The notes under the pieces are model-generated. The model had not been told where the DNA came from, did no database searches, and saw only the letters and a list, made by a program, of their open reading frames with translations. Position numbers and translations under genes: made by a program. A stretch of 64,000 nt of DNA, taken from contig CAVSWC010000013.1 in assembly GCA_963731585.1 (NCBI GenBank), positions 682,001 to 746,000 of the forward strand, in the 5' to 3' direction. Position 1 is the stretch's first letter, and the number at the start of each line of letters is the position of its first letter. This document shows positions 1 to 11,419 of this stretch, in pieces. The DNA comes from CANKHA01 sp963731585 (lineage in GTDB: Bacteria > Pseudomonadota > Alphaproteobacteria > Rhizobiales > Xanthobacteraceae).

Positions 1-3000
1 GCAAAACCGCTCATGCGCAGGGCAGCCGCAACCCGGTGCGCGGTCTGATCCTCGCGACCGACGTCAACTCTGACGGCCGCACCAATGGTATTTCGCTGCC
101 GTCCGCCGAAGCGCAGGAAGTATTGCTCCAGCGCATTTATTCGCGTGCGGCGATCGATCCCAATCGGCTCGCCTTCGTGGAAGCGCATGGAACCGGCACC
201 CCGGCTGGCGATCCGCTTGAAGCGACGGCGCTGGGCCGCAGTCTCGGCCATGAACGTTCCGATCCGCTGCCGATTGGTTCGATCAAGACCAATATCGGTC
301 ACCTCGAGCCGGCGTCCGGTCTTGCTGGCGTGCTGAAGGCGCTGCTCTCCCTTAATCACGGAATTCTGCCGCCGTCGCTGCATTTCAACGAACCCAATCC
401 CAACATCGACTTCGACCGCCTCAATCTGTCGGTTTGCCATCAGTCCCTGCTGCTGCCGGATTCTCCGCTGCGCTGCGCGGGCATCAATTCATTCGGATTT
501 GGCGGCACCAATGCGCATGCCATCGTTGCGGCCGGCCGGAAAAATCCGCTCCCTGTGTTCGGCCATGCGGCCAATTCAAGCCTGTTCGCGCTTTCCGCGG
601 AGAGCAAATCGGCGCTGGTGGCCCTGGCGCAAAAATATGCTGAGCGCGTCACGCATCTGTCGAATGAGGATACCGCGGTACTCGCAAGCGCTATCGTCCA
701 CCGCCGTGATCACCTGTCCGACCGCATCGTCGTATCAAGTTGCAACAGCCAGGATGTGATCGAGGGGCTCAACGCCTACGTCGACGGCAACGACAACGCT
801 CATCTCACCGCCGGTACGGCGGTTGGGCACGATATGCCGGTCGCCTTCGTCTATTCGGGCAACGGCAGCCAATGGGTTGGGATGGGCCATTCCGCCTACC
901 GGCACAGTGCGCCGTTTCGCGCGCATTTCGGCGTGGTCGACAGCCTGTTCCAGCAGATCGCCGGCTGGTCGCTGCAGGAAGCGCTCTTCAGCGAGACTTT
1001 GCAGGATCGCCTGCCGATGACCAGCGTTGCGCAGCCGCTGCTCTTCGCCATCCAGAGTTCCATCACCGCGGCGCTGCGTGCGCGCGGCATCCGCCCCGCG
1101 GCGGTGCTGGGCCACAGCGTGGGCGAAGTCGCGGCCGCCGAAGCGGCTGGCATTCTCGACCTGCGCACCGCGGTCGAGGTGATCCATTTCCGCAGCAAGC
1201 ATCAGGAAGTAATCCGCGGCCTTGGCCGTATGATGGCAGTGCTGGCGCCGCAGGAGAAGATCGAAGAGCTGATTGCCACGGTCGGGCGAATCGAGCTCGC
1301 TGCCTACAACAGCCCGCGCTCCGCGACAATTGCCGGACCGGCCGATGCGCTCAGGGAATTCAAAGCGCTGGCCGAAAGCCGCAATGTTGCGGTCGTGGAT
1401 CTCGATCTGGAATATCCTTTCCATTCGAGCCTGATGGCCCCGGTGGAAACGCGTCTACGCGTGGACCTGAAGGAAATCACACCGCGCGACGGCGACGTTC
1501 CTTTCGTCTCCACGGTAACGGGCGCGTGCTTACCCGGATCGCGGCTCGGCGGCGGCTATTGGTGGCGCAACGTGCGCGAGCCGGTGCATTTCATGGACGC
1601 GGTACGCGCGGCGGCCAAGCTGGGCGCGCGCTACTTCCTTGAAATCGGGCCGCGCGGCACCCTGGTGAAACATGTCTCCGATTCCCTGCAGGGCGAAGCC
1701 ACTGGTTTTGCCACGATGGCGGTGCTCGACCGCAACGACGAGTTGGTCGATCCATTCGATAAGGCGCTCGCCAAGGCGATAGTAAGCGGCGCTCGCATCG
1801 ATCTCGGCACCGTCTTTGGCCAAGATCCGGGGCCGGCGATCTCGCTCCCGCATTACCCATGGCAGCAAACCGAATTCCGGTACACGCCAACATCGGAAGC
1901 CGTCGGCATCGAAACCGACTGGCATCTCTTCGCTGGCGGACGTCACACCAGCGAGGGGCTGGAATGGCATGCCCCCATCGATACCGTTCGCTATCCGGAT
2001 CTGACCGATCACAAGGTCGGCGAGCAGGTCATCTTCCCCGGTGCGGGCTTTCTGGAGATCGCGTTCACCGTCGCGCGGCAATATCTGAAAACCGAAAATG
2101 TCGTCATCGCCAGCTTCGAAATACTCAAGCCGCTGGATTTGACCAACGGTGAGATCGCGTGAGGTGATAACCCGGGTTTCGCCCGGTTCGAATACGATCG
2201 AGATCTTGAGCCGGCCTCGGCTCTCGCACGTCGCTTGGCTGCTGCATTGCCGCGGCAAGATCGTGCATGGCAATGCGGCGCAAGAGGTTGCGAGCCCGGT
2301 TGCGCCCGCCGGCGGACAGACAATCTCACAGGAAGAAATTTATCGAATCGCCGATGGCAGCGGCCTGCATTACGGGCCGACTTTCCGGCTGGTAGAGCAT
2401 GTCGTCATGCACGACGACAAGCACATGACCGTTCAGCTGTCGGTCCCGCAGACGCAGGAGACACCTTTCGCGCTCGATCCGATGCGGCTGGACTGCTCGA
2501 CGCACGGCTTGTTCACGGTATTCCCGGAACTGCGCGTCGAAGAGCGCGGGGTCACCTATATCCCGGTGCGTCTCGACGAGGCCGCCCTGTACAAGCCCGG
2601 CGCGTTGCCAGAAAAGGCCTATATCGAAATCATCGTGAAGTCGGAACGCTCGATTCTGGCCAATTATTATCTGTTCGGGGCGGACAACGACATCATCGCC
2701 GTTCTGCGCGGCGTTCGTTGCCAAGCGGTTCCGGTCAGGCGTGCGGTTGCGCTGGAATCGATCGCCCTCCTGGAGCTTCCGCAGCTGTTTGACGGTACGA
2801 TTGGTGGAAAAACCGGCGTCGCCGCGACTGCGCGCGACGTGCTCGCCAAGGCGCAGGCGATGGAATCCGCGCCGGAAGGCGCGGTCCCCAACGACGGCAC
2901 CATGCTGGTGGAAGGCTGGGCGACGGCGGCTGCTTACGAAATTGCCTCGGGTTTGGCCGAAGGCCTCGTTGTTGATGTCGACGTGCTGGTTGCCAGCGGC

Positions 3001-6000
3001 CGTCTGCCGGAAGAAATGCGCCCCTGGCTGACCAAGCTGATGCTCAATCTGGAAGCCGCTGAACTTGCCAAGCAGGAGGAGGCGGCCTGGGTTCTGCTAC
3101 GGGATTCCTCGCTGCCGAGCTCGGCCTCCGTGATCAAGGCGCTATCGTCGGAGTATCCGGAACGTGCCGCAGAAGTGCTGCTGGCTGGGGCGGTTACCAG
3201 TTTCGCCGAGCATGTCGAGGAAAACCACGCGGTTCGCCTGCAGCCGGATTCCATTATTCCGAAAGCCGCGTTGGAATTCTATGACAGCACCAACGTGGCG
3301 CTCACGGAATCGAGCGATGCGTTCTGGCAGCTGCTGCGCGACATCACCGGTCTTTGGCCCACCGATCGCACAATCCGCATCCTGCAAATCGGCTATGGCC
3401 CGTTGACGCATGCTCTGACGGAGCAGGCGGAATCCCGCAATCTCCAGCTCACGCTACTGGAGCCGGAGCGGCGCCGCTTCGAGCGCGCCGAGCTGCGGCT
3501 TCCACGAAATGGTGAGGTGGCTCTGTTGAGTGCCGAGCAAAAGGACAAGCTCGCGAGCTACGATCTGGTCGTTTCGGTTGAGGGGTTCCATCGTCTGCCA
3601 GGCGGCCTTGGGCTTGCCGAGTTGAAGGGCATGCTGGCTGCCGGCGGCCTATTGATAGGCATCGAGTCGCGGCCTTCGCTATTCAAGGACTTGGTATTCG
3701 GCCTTGATCCCAAATGGTTCCTGACTGGCAATTCGGATTATCCGATTGAGTCTTTGCACACGCCGGATCAATGGACACTCGCCTTCGAGCAGGCCGGTTT
3801 CGACTATTCTGAGGCACGGCCGATCCAGTACGGATCGGACTCGGCTTCGCTGATCGTCGGCGAGGTGCGCCGACACGCCGGCAATGGTCATGATACCGAC
3901 GCGGCGAAGCGGATGCAGTCGACACTCGTGGTCGCGCCGTCCGCCGATTCCCTGCTATCCGAGAAGATCGGCGCGGCCCTGAAGGATCACGGCAGCCTGT
4001 CGACGATTGTCGGCCTGGCCGATTTCCCTGCCGTGGCGCCGAAAATTGTGATGCTGATGCCGCCGCAAGCAGGCGAGCATCAGGATCCCGCCGCGGCGCT
4101 CACCCGCCGCTGCATGGAGATCAAGACTTGCGCCGAAAAGATCGGCGCGGGGCAGACCGCTTTGTGGCTAGTGTTCTCCGGCGCCCTCGGCGGCAACACG
4201 TCCGAGGTGCGTCCGGTGGAAACCGGCGCCTGGGCCTTCTCGCGCGTGCTCGCGAACGAGTTCCAGAAGCTCGACGTGCGGCGCATCGATATCGCACCCG
4301 GTGTTGCGCCCGATATGGCCGCCGAGCAGATCCGCAACATCATCCTGTCCGGTACCGCGGAAACTGAAATCCGCATCGACGGTTCGGTCATCCGCGTGGT
4401 GCGAGTCGCGCCTCTGCAGCGACTTCGCCAGAACGCCGGATCAGCAGCCGCGCCAGCTGCGCGGTTGCAACGGCAGGCCAGCGGTGGGCACCGCGTGGCT
4501 TGGAAGCCGCTCGAACGCACGCGCCCTGGACTCGGCGAAGTTGAGGTCATGGTCGAGGCAACTGGTCTCAATTTCCGCGACTTGATGTGGAGCCTGGGCA
4601 TGCTCCCGGACGACATGCTGGAAGATGGCTTCAGCGGGCCTACGCTTGGTCTCGAATGCGCCGGTCGCGTTTCCCAGGTTGGGCCCTCGGTCAAGGATCT
4701 AGAGGTCGGAGACCGCGTCGTGACTTTCGCGGCCTCAGCTTTCTCTACGCACGTCATCGTGCCTGCGACGCAAGCTGCCAAGCTTCCGGCCGAAATGCCG
4801 TTTGAAAGCGCCGCGACCATTCCGGTCGCTTTCCTCACCGCCTACTATTCGCTGGTATCGCTCGCACAGCTACGGCGAGGCGAATGGGTGCTGATCCACG
4901 GCGGCGCCGGTGCCGTCGGAATGGCCGCAATCCAGATCGCGCTGGCGCGCGGCGCCAAGGTGATTGCGACCGCCGGCTCGCGTGCGAAGCGGGGCTTGGT
5001 ACGCTCGCTTGGCGTCCGCCACGTGCTCGATTCCCGCTCGACAGCCTTTGTCGAGGAAATCAGGGCAATCACCGGCACGGGCGTCGATGTCGTGCTCAAC
5101 AGTCTGGCCGGCGAGGCGATGGAACGCTCGATTGCCTGCCTCCGTCCGTTTGGCCGCTTCGTCGAACTCGGCAAGCGCGATTATGTGACGAATACGCATA
5201 TCGGCCTGCGGCCTTTCCGGAAAAATTTGAGCTATTTCGGAGTCGACGTCGATCAGCTGATGATTGGGCGCAAAGCGCTGGCCGAACGCGTTTACAAAGA
5301 AATGATGCGTCATTTCAACGAAGGCACTTATACGCCGCTGCCCTACAGCGTGTTTGAGGCGGGCGCCGTGGCGGAAGCTTTCCAGCTGATGCAATATTCC
5401 CACCATATCGGAAAGATCGTGGTGCGGCCGCCGCGTGCCGGCGTGGTGCGGGCGGAAAACAAGCCGCTTTCGATCAGTGCGCAGGGCACCCACGTGATCA
5501 CCGGCGCTTTCGGCGGCTTCGGTCTCGAGACGGCCAAATGGCTGGTCGACCGTGGCGCGCGTCACCTGGTGATGGTCGGCCGCAAGGGTGCAGCCGATCC
5601 GAACTTCCAAGGAAGAGCTGCAACGGTTTGCGAAGCTGGGCGTGAAAATACTCGCCGAGCCCTGCGACGTCTCTGATTTACGCTCGGTAGAGAGGCTGTT
5701 CGAAAAAATCCACGCAACAATGCCGCCGATCGTAGGCGTCATGCATGCGGCAATGGTGCTCGACGACGTCGTGATCACCAGTTTGGATGAGGAGCGGTTC
5801 GCCCGCGTGTTTGCGCCGAAAGTCACGGGCGCGGAAAATCTCGACCTGGTCACCCGTGGTCTGCGGCTCGATTATTTCGTCTTGTTCTCCTCGGTCACCA
5901 CGCTCATGGGAAACCCTGGTCAGGGCAATTACGTCGCCGCCAATGCCTATATGGAGGGCCTGGCGCGCCGCCGCCGCCGCGAAGGATTGCCGGCTCTCGC

Positions 6001-6700
6001 CATCGGCTGGGGCCCCATCACCGACGTGGGCGTCGTGGCACGGAACGAGCGCCTGCAAAGCAACCTGCAGAAGCTGACCGGTGTTTCCGGCCTGAAGGCG
6101 CGTGAAGCGCTCGATCTGATGGGCCAGGCGCTGCGGCAACCATCTGATGTTGCCGAGCTCGCGGTCATGACCATCTCGCCGAGCGAGGGCGCATTCAATG
6201 TGGATCGCCTCGCCATCCTGAAGTCGCCGACTTACGCCGCCATGGTCCGCTCGGATCGCGACCACGGCAAAAGCGAAGCCGGTAGGATCGATCTGCGTGC
6301 GCTGGCCAAGACGGAAAGCATCGATTCCCTGCGGCGGAAGGTTTCCGACGTTATCGTCACGCAACTCGCGCGCGTTCTGCACTCCCGCGAGGAAGATATC
6401 AGCCGCGTGCGGACGCTGGGCGAAATCGGCTTCGATTCCCTGATGGCTATCGAACTGGTGATGAACCTGGAGGAATGCTTCGGCTTCCACTTCTCGCTTG
6501 CCGGCTCCGCGGGACAGCTCACAATTCCCGGCGTGGTCGACGAGATCCTCGGTCAGCTCGACGTCGCCCATGGCGCCGACGATGTCGCGCTCACCACACT
6601 TGCCGAGCAGCACATGCCTAAGGTCGAGGTCAGCCAAATCAAGGCGTTCAAGGGCATGATGACCGACGATGCACAAAAGGCGAAAAGGTTGCTCTCTTGA
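1..6700 (+). CDS. Highly reducing type I polyketide/fatty acid synthase, RkpA-like, 5' partial, two frameshifts
   Basis: Multidomain synthase that would build a reduced acyl chain on its own carrier domain. Order seen: C-terminal part of a ketosynthase (HGTGTPAGDP near 190, FGFGGTNAHAIV near 500); acyltransferase (GHSVGE near 1110, YPFHSS near 1415); dehydratase (HKVGEQVIFPGAG near 2010, HYGPTF and LDCSTH further on); a methyltransferase-like stretch with a degenerate SAM loop (ILQIGYGPLTHAL near 3380); enoylreductase (GLNFRDLMWSLGM near 4565, IHGGAGAVGMAA near 4895); ketoreductase (ITGAFGGFG near 5500, GNYVAANAYMEG near 5930); carrier protein with GFDSLMA near 6430. No thioesterase. The ketosynthase active-site Cys lies left of the window. 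One extra base near 2155 and one near 5610 split the frame; both look like sequencing errors. The stop overlaps the start of the next gene (TTGA), and release onto that enzyme is inferred. S. meliloti RkpA is the closest precedent I know. Confidence 0.9.
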
Positions 6701-8058
6701 GCAAGAATTCACCTCTCGCCGACGAGGCACGCGAGCGGCTGCTCTCTCGCGTCGATACCATGCGCAAGTCGACCCCGTCCCAGCCGCCCAAAACGGCGAC
6801 GACAGTTGCGATGGACAAGCGCTTTACTGATTTCTCCACGCTGCCAGGCTATGACGAGCTTCGTCTGCAGCGCTCGATCGGCGACAAGTTCGGCATCGAA
6901 AATCCCTACTTCAAGATGCACGATGCCCGCGCCAGCGCGACCACGCAGATCGGCGGCCGCGAGCTGATCAATTTCTCCTGTTACGATTATCTTGGCCTGA
7001 ACGGCCATCCCGAAGTGGTCGAGGCCGCCAAGGCGGCGATCGACCGCTACGGCATCTCCGCGTCAGCCAGCCGCATCGTGGCGGGCGAACGGATTGTGCA
7101 TCGCGAGTTGGAGCGCGCGCTGGCCGAGCATTACGGCGTCGACGACGCTATTGTCTTCGTCAGCGGCTACGGCACCAATGTCAGCGTGATCGCCAGCCTC
7201 GCCGGCGCCAAGGACCTCGTTGTCAGCGACCAGGTGGTGCACAATAGCTGCGTCGTCGGCAGCGTGCTGTCCGGTGCCGCGCGCCGCAGCTTTACCCATA
7301 ACGATCTCGAAAATCTCGAACAGATCCTCGCCGCCAATCGCAGCAAGTTTGAGCGCTGCCTGATCGTGGTCGAAGGCCTTTACAGTATGGACGGGGATTA
7401 TCCCGACCTGCCGCAGCTGATCGAGATCAAAAACAAATATCACGCCTGGCTCATGGTCGACGAAGCGCATTCGCTCGGCGTGCTGGGCGAAAAGGGCTAC
7501 GGCATCTTCGAGCATTTCAACGTCGACCCGAAACAGGTCGACGTCTGGATGGGCACGATGTCAAAGACGTTGGCCGGCTGCGGCGGTTACATCGCCGGCT
7601 CTGCGGTCCTCGTCGAATATCTCAAATGCCTTTCCGGCGGCTTCGTCTACAGCGTCGGCATGCCGCCGGTGATCGCGGCGAGCGTGCACAAGGCTCTGGA
7701 AATCATGCATCGCGAGCCGGAGCGCGTCGCGAAGTTGCACCACAACGCGGCGTATTTCTACAACAAGGCGAAGAGCAAAGGCCTCGACACCCATACCGGC
7801 AGCGGTACCGCGGTCGCCCCGATTGTCGTCGGCGACTCCTTCTCGGCAGTGATCCTGTCGCAGGAATTGGCCAAGCGCGGCGTCAATGTGCAACCGGTGC
7901 TTTATCCCGCCGTGCCGGCCAAGTCGTCGCGCCTGCGCTTCTTCCTCACCACGATGCACACGGAAGCACAGATCGACAGCGCGCTCGACATCCTCGTCGA
8001 AGAGCAGGCTAAGATTCCCGACAGCATGCGCTCGATGAAGATCCCCGGCTTCGCCTGA
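6697..8058 (+). CDS. PLP-dependent alpha-oxoamine synthase (BioF/SPT/KBL family), RkpG-like
   Basis: Fold-type I aminotransferase-like enzyme that condenses an acyl thioester with an amino acid with loss of CO2, as serine palmitoyltransferase and AONS do. About 453 residues. Visible family signatures: NFSCYDYLGL near residue 88, SASASRIVAGER, VEGLYSMDGD, the VDEAHSLGVLGEKGYG block with its cofactor Asp and His, and the PLP lysine in TMSKTLAGCGGY near residue 290. The start used is TTG overlapping the PKS stop (TTGA), preceded by AAAGG; an ATG at 6760 is a possible alternative because the first 40 residues look unstructured. Position directly behind a PKS without thioesterase suggests it takes the acyl chain from the carrier domain, as in fumonisin-type and Rkp systems. 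Substrate amino acid unknown. Confidence 0.9.
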   Translation: MSKNSPLADEARERLLSRVDTMRKSTPSQPPKTATTVAMDKRFTDFSTLPGYDELRLQRSIGDKFGIENPYFKMHDARASATTQIGGRELINFSCYDYLGLNGHPEVVEAAKAAIDRYGISASASRIVAGERIVHRELERALAEHYGVDDAIVFVSGYGTNVSVIASLAGAKDLVVSDQVVHNSCVVGSVLSGAARRSFTHNDLENLEQILAANRSKFERCLIVVEGLYSMDGDYPDLPQLIEIKNKYHAWLMVDEAHSLGVLGEKGYGIFEHFNVDPKQVDVWMGTMSKTLAGCGGYIAGSAVLVEYLKCLSGGFVYSVGMPPVIAASVHKALEIMHREPERVAKLHHNAAYFYNKAKSKGLDTHTGSGTAVAPIVVGDSFSAVILSQELAKRGVNVQPVLYPAVPAKSSRLRFFLTTMHTEAQIDSALDILVEEQAKIPDSMRSMKIPGFA

Positions 8059-8078
8059 GGCAGCCGCCGCAAGGCATC

Positions 8079-8852
8079 ATGCCGCAACGTATTATCATCA
8101 CCGGAGCATCGAGCGGCATCGGTAAGGCGCTCGCGCTGCGCTATGCGCGCCAAGGAGCCAGCCTCGGATTACTCGGCAGGCATAAGGAACGGCTTGAAAG
8201 CGTCGCCAAGGAATGCCGCGCGCTCGGCGCGGAGGTTGCTACCGCCGCTATCGACATCCGTCACCGCGCGGAAATCATGCATTGGATCAATGAGTTCGAT
8301 CGCGTGGTACCGGTCGATCTGGTCATTGCCAACGCCGGGGTGATGGAGGGCACGCCGCCCGGCGGGCAGATCGAAGCGCCCGATGCCGCCTACGCCTTGA
8401 TGGAAACCAATGTGCTGGGTCTGCTCAATACCGTGCAGCCGCTGCTGCCGGCGATGATGGCGCGCGGCGGCGGACAGATCGCCTTGATCAGTTCGATCGC
8501 AGGCTTCGTCCCGCTCGCGGATTCACCCAGTTACAGCGCCAGCAAGGCCGCCGTCCTCAGCTACGGCCTGTCCTTGCGCGATCTGCTGCTGCCGCACGGC
8601 GTCGGGGTATGCGTGATCTGCCCGGGCTATATTTCCACCCCGATGATGCAGCGGGAATCAGGCCCCAAGCCTTTCGTCATGACGGCTGAAAAGGCTGCCG
8701 AACTGATTGCTCGCGGTATCGAGCGCAACAAGCCGATGGTTATTATTCCGCGGTTCTTCGGCACGGTCACCCGCATCAGCGGTTTGCTGCCGGAACGCGT
8801 GCGGCGCTGGAGTTCGCGGTCGTTCCGCTTCACCGTCGGCGATCCGGAATAG
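8079..8852 (+). CDS. Short-chain dehydrogenase/reductase, RkpH-like, probable 3-keto reductase
   Basis: Classical SDR of 257 residues with the N-terminal GASSGIG nucleotide motif (residues 8-14), a NAG triplet (IANAGVMEG), the catalytic Ser in LISSIAGF and the YSASKAA Tyr-Lys pair near residue 160. It lies 20 bp behind the alpha-oxoamine synthase on the same strand, so it probably reduces the 3-keto group formed there, like 3-ketosphinganine reductase. The C-terminus is basic (RVRRWSSRSF), perhaps for membrane contact. RkpA-RkpG-RkpH in S. meliloti has the same gene order (established knowledge); the product made here is inferred. Confidence 0.88.
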   Translation: MPQRIIITGASSGIGKALALRYARQGASLGLLGRHKERLESVAKECRALGAEVATAAIDIRHRAEIMHWINEFDRVVPVDLVIANAGVMEGTPPGGQIEAPDAAYALMETNVLGLLNTVQPLLPAMMARGGGQIALISSIAGFVPLADSPSYSASKAAVLSYGLSLRDLLLPHGVGVCVICPGYISTPMMQRESGPKPFVMTAEKAAELIARGIERNKPMVIIPRFFGTVTRISGLLPERVRRWSSRSFRFTVGDPE

Positions 8853-8873
8853 CCGGCGTCTCACGTCGCCGGC
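8852..8873. terminator. Hairpin between convergent operons
   Basis: A 7-bp perfect stem (GCCGGCG / CGCCGGC) with an 8-nt loop sits exactly where the + strand PKS operon meets the - strand acyltransferase gene, and is followed by GTTT. It overlaps both stop regions, so it may serve as a shared terminator. Confidence 0.45.
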
Positions 8874-9820
8874 GTTTCGAAGTCGAAATCCAGCGCATAG
8901 AACCATTGGTCAAGATGCGCCTTGATGATCGGCTCGATGCTGCGCTCGATCGCGGCCACGGTCGCGATCAGGTCGGCATCGCGATCTTCGCTGCGGACCG
9001 CCTCGATGGGCGGCTCCACCACCAACTTAAAGCGCGCGGCATCACCAATGCGTAGAACGTAAACCGGGAGGATATTCGCATCGGTCATGCGGGCAAGCCG
9101 CGCTATGTGCGTGATATTTCCCTCGAGCTTGCGCGGGCGGCCAAACGCGGGCGCTGAGACGCGGCCTTCGAAAATCTCGTCAACATGGATGACGAAGCAA
9201 AGTTTCTTTTCCGCCAGGATGCGCAATGCCTGACGCGCCGCGGTTCTGCTCGGTCGGACCAGATCAGCCCCGTAGCGGCGACGCACCTTGTCTGCGATGC
9301 GGCGGTCAAAACGATTCTCCTGCAGCTCAAAAAATCCGGCGCCCGGAAAACCCAGGGCGGTGCCGGTGACGCCGATGATCTCCCAGTTTCCCAGATGCAG
9401 CGCGGCGATCAGGATCGGCCGGCCAGCCGCGCGCTCGGCCTGCAGATATTCCATGCCTTCGGTCTCAACACGGCCTTCGGCGAAAAGCCGGCCCAGAACG
9501 GAATATTCGGCCATGGTGCGGCCGGCGTTGCGCCAGATGCGCGTGACCGCGGCGTCCACGTCGCTGGCAGCTTCGGGTCGCAACGTCTTCCAGAGGCGGC
9601 GGGCGCGCGCGTCACTGTCTGGGAAACGGCGGGGGGATAATTTCGACGCCAGAGCGCCAAAGTCCGAGCACCAGTCGGTCGGCAGGAATCGCAGACCGGA
9701 ATGCAGCGCGCTGTTCAGCAGGCCGATCGCGCTGTCGTTCAGCCAATAGCGCCGAGCGATACGTCGCTGCCTTCGGTTGCCGAACAGCCAACGGAGCGGA
9801 GGATTTTGCGCGTCAAGCAT
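8861..9820 (-). CDS. LpxL/HtrB-type lysophospholipid acyltransferase family protein
   Basis: 319 residues, matching the usual length of late lipid A acyltransferases. The HX4E catalytic motif is present as HLGNWE near residue 143, and the family's C-terminal QWFY block is present near residue 309. It probably attaches an acyl chain to a lipid acceptor at the inner membrane. No strong N-terminal membrane helix is obvious, which is unusual for LpxL. Its start overlaps the end of the P450 gene by 8 bp, so the two are co-translated. Being convergent with the PKS/oxoamine synthase operon, it could N- or O-acylate that product rather than act on lipid A; this is inference from position. Confidence 0.82.
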   Translation of the reverse strand: MLDAQNPPLRWLFGNRRQRRIARRYWLNDSAIGLLNSALHSGLRFLPTDWCSDFGALASKLSPRRFPDSDARARRLWKTLRPEAASDVDAAVTRIWRNAGRTMAEYSVLGRLFAEGRVETEGMEYLQAERAAGRPILIAALHLGNWEIIGVTGTALGFPGAGFFELQENRFDRRIADKVRRRYGADLVRPSRTAARQALRILAEKKLCFVIHVDEIFEGRVSAPAFGRPRKLEGNITHIARLARMTDANILPVYVLRIGDAARFKLVVEPPIEAVRSEDRDADLIATVAAIERSIEPIIKAHLDQWFYALDFDFETPAT

Positions 9821-11278
9821 GAGTAAAGGGACAGACTGGATTCTCGCGCGGGAAATCCGGCCCGGGCTTGCGCGGCATTCCGCGTTCGCGCGGATGCACG
9901 GTCATCGGCAATCCGCCCTCGGGGCGCAAGGTCAACCGGCAGACTGGCCGTACTTGATGCCCTGGCTGCAGCCGCAATTTGAATTTCTGCGCCAGCGTGG
10001 CAATGCAAAGAATGGCTTCCGTTTGGCCGAAGGTCGCGCCGGCGCAGATGCGCGGGCCGATGCTGAACGGCACATAAGCGAATTTGGAGATCTTCGCCGC
10101 ATTTTCCGGCAAAAATCTTTCCGGAATGAAGTGATCCGGCAGCTCCCATAATTTTCGGTGCCGATGCAGCAGCCAAGGCACGACAAAGAGCAACGACCGC
10201 TTGGGGATGCGCACCCCCTGGAATTCTTCTTCCTTGATCGCTTCGCGCGGCAGGATCGGGACCGGCGGATAGAGCCGCAGCGCTTCGTCCAGAATGGCGC
10301 GCGTGTAGACCAGGTTCGGCACGTCAGCCAGGGCAGGGGTCCTATCCCCGAGCACCCTGTCGAGCTCGTCATGCAGCTTGGCTTCCACCGCCGGCGCTTG
10401 CGACAGCAGATACCAGGTCCAGGCCAGCGTATTGGCCGTGGTCTCGTGGCCCGCCATGAACAAGACTGCGATCTCGTTGCGCAATGCCTCGCTGTCAAGC
10501 GGCGCGCCGTTCTCGTCGCGCGCTTCGAACAGGTGGTTGATCACGGATGGCTCGCCGTCGCCTGCCCGTGCACGAGCGCTGGCCACCACTTCATCAAGCA
10601 CGGCATGGATCTGCTTGACGTTGTGGCGCACGCCCCGGCCATGCCAGCGGGGGAACCAGTCCGGCAGCCCAAGAAAGAGATCAGATCGATCTGATCGATC
10701 GCGCGCTGGTAATTGCTGAAGCCGCGCACGATTTGCCCGGCATAGCCTTCGCCCAGCTTGCGGCCGAACAGGGTGCGGCAGATGATTTCGGCCGTCAGCT
10801 CCGCGGATTCCGCCAGCACATCGATCGTCGAGCCTTGCGTTGCTCCCCAGCGCTCGCGCGTCTCGATGGCGGCCTCCACCATCACCGGGGCAAATTCCGG
10901 AACCCGCGAAATATGGACAATGGGCGCTACGATCCGCCGGCGGGTTTTCCAGGTCTGCCCGTCGCTGACGAACAGGCCATCGCCTAAAAGCGGGGCGAGC
11001 GCGTAGCGCATCTGCGGGCTTTTGCGCTGAAAGCTCGCATTCTTCTGGCTAAACGCGAATTGCACCGATTCCGGGCTATTACAGAGAAAAGTCTGCCGCA
11101 GGAACATCCGCGACTGGGAGAATTCAAGCTCGAAAGCCTCGTCCTCCCACATTTCCAGGAAATCGCGCCGCGCGATCAAGAGCCGCTTCAAGGTCGAAGG
11201 CGACGACGGCAATCGCGGCGGAAACGGCGGAACGAAGGCGCCGCTGCCGGGACCGGTATCCGTCGAGAAAGAAGTCAT
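9813..11278 (-). CDS. Cytochrome P450 (one frameshift)
   Basis: Heme monooxygenase of about 488 residues when repaired. Seen: the I-helix oxygen-binding motif AGHETTAN, the K-helix EALR followed by LYPP, and the cysteine heme ligand in FSIGPRICAG near the C-terminus. No N-terminal membrane anchor, so soluble. ATG at 11278 is preferred (AGAGGG upstream at a normal distance) over a longer open frame to 11308. The frame breaks near 10640, where one C seems missing in the gene sense; reading across restores a continuous LGLPDWFPRW-type segment. It probably hydroxylates the PKS-derived lipid, as P450s do in fumonisin clusters (inference). Confidence 0.87.
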
Positions 11279-11419
11279 AAAGCAAGCGCCCTCTGGTAGG
11301 CAGACCACGCGATTTGCAGCTTCAGATCCAATCTAGCGCCATTTCGCCGCCGATGCAGCGTCAAGATGGCTATCTATCGGATGCAGCCGGACAGGGGATT
11401 TTTGCGCTGTTTCAGCCTG

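Noticed and set aside
2170..2200. tRNA-like GGTTCGAAT motif
   Set aside because: It is inside the PKS dehydratase coding region and no cloverleaf can be drawn around it.
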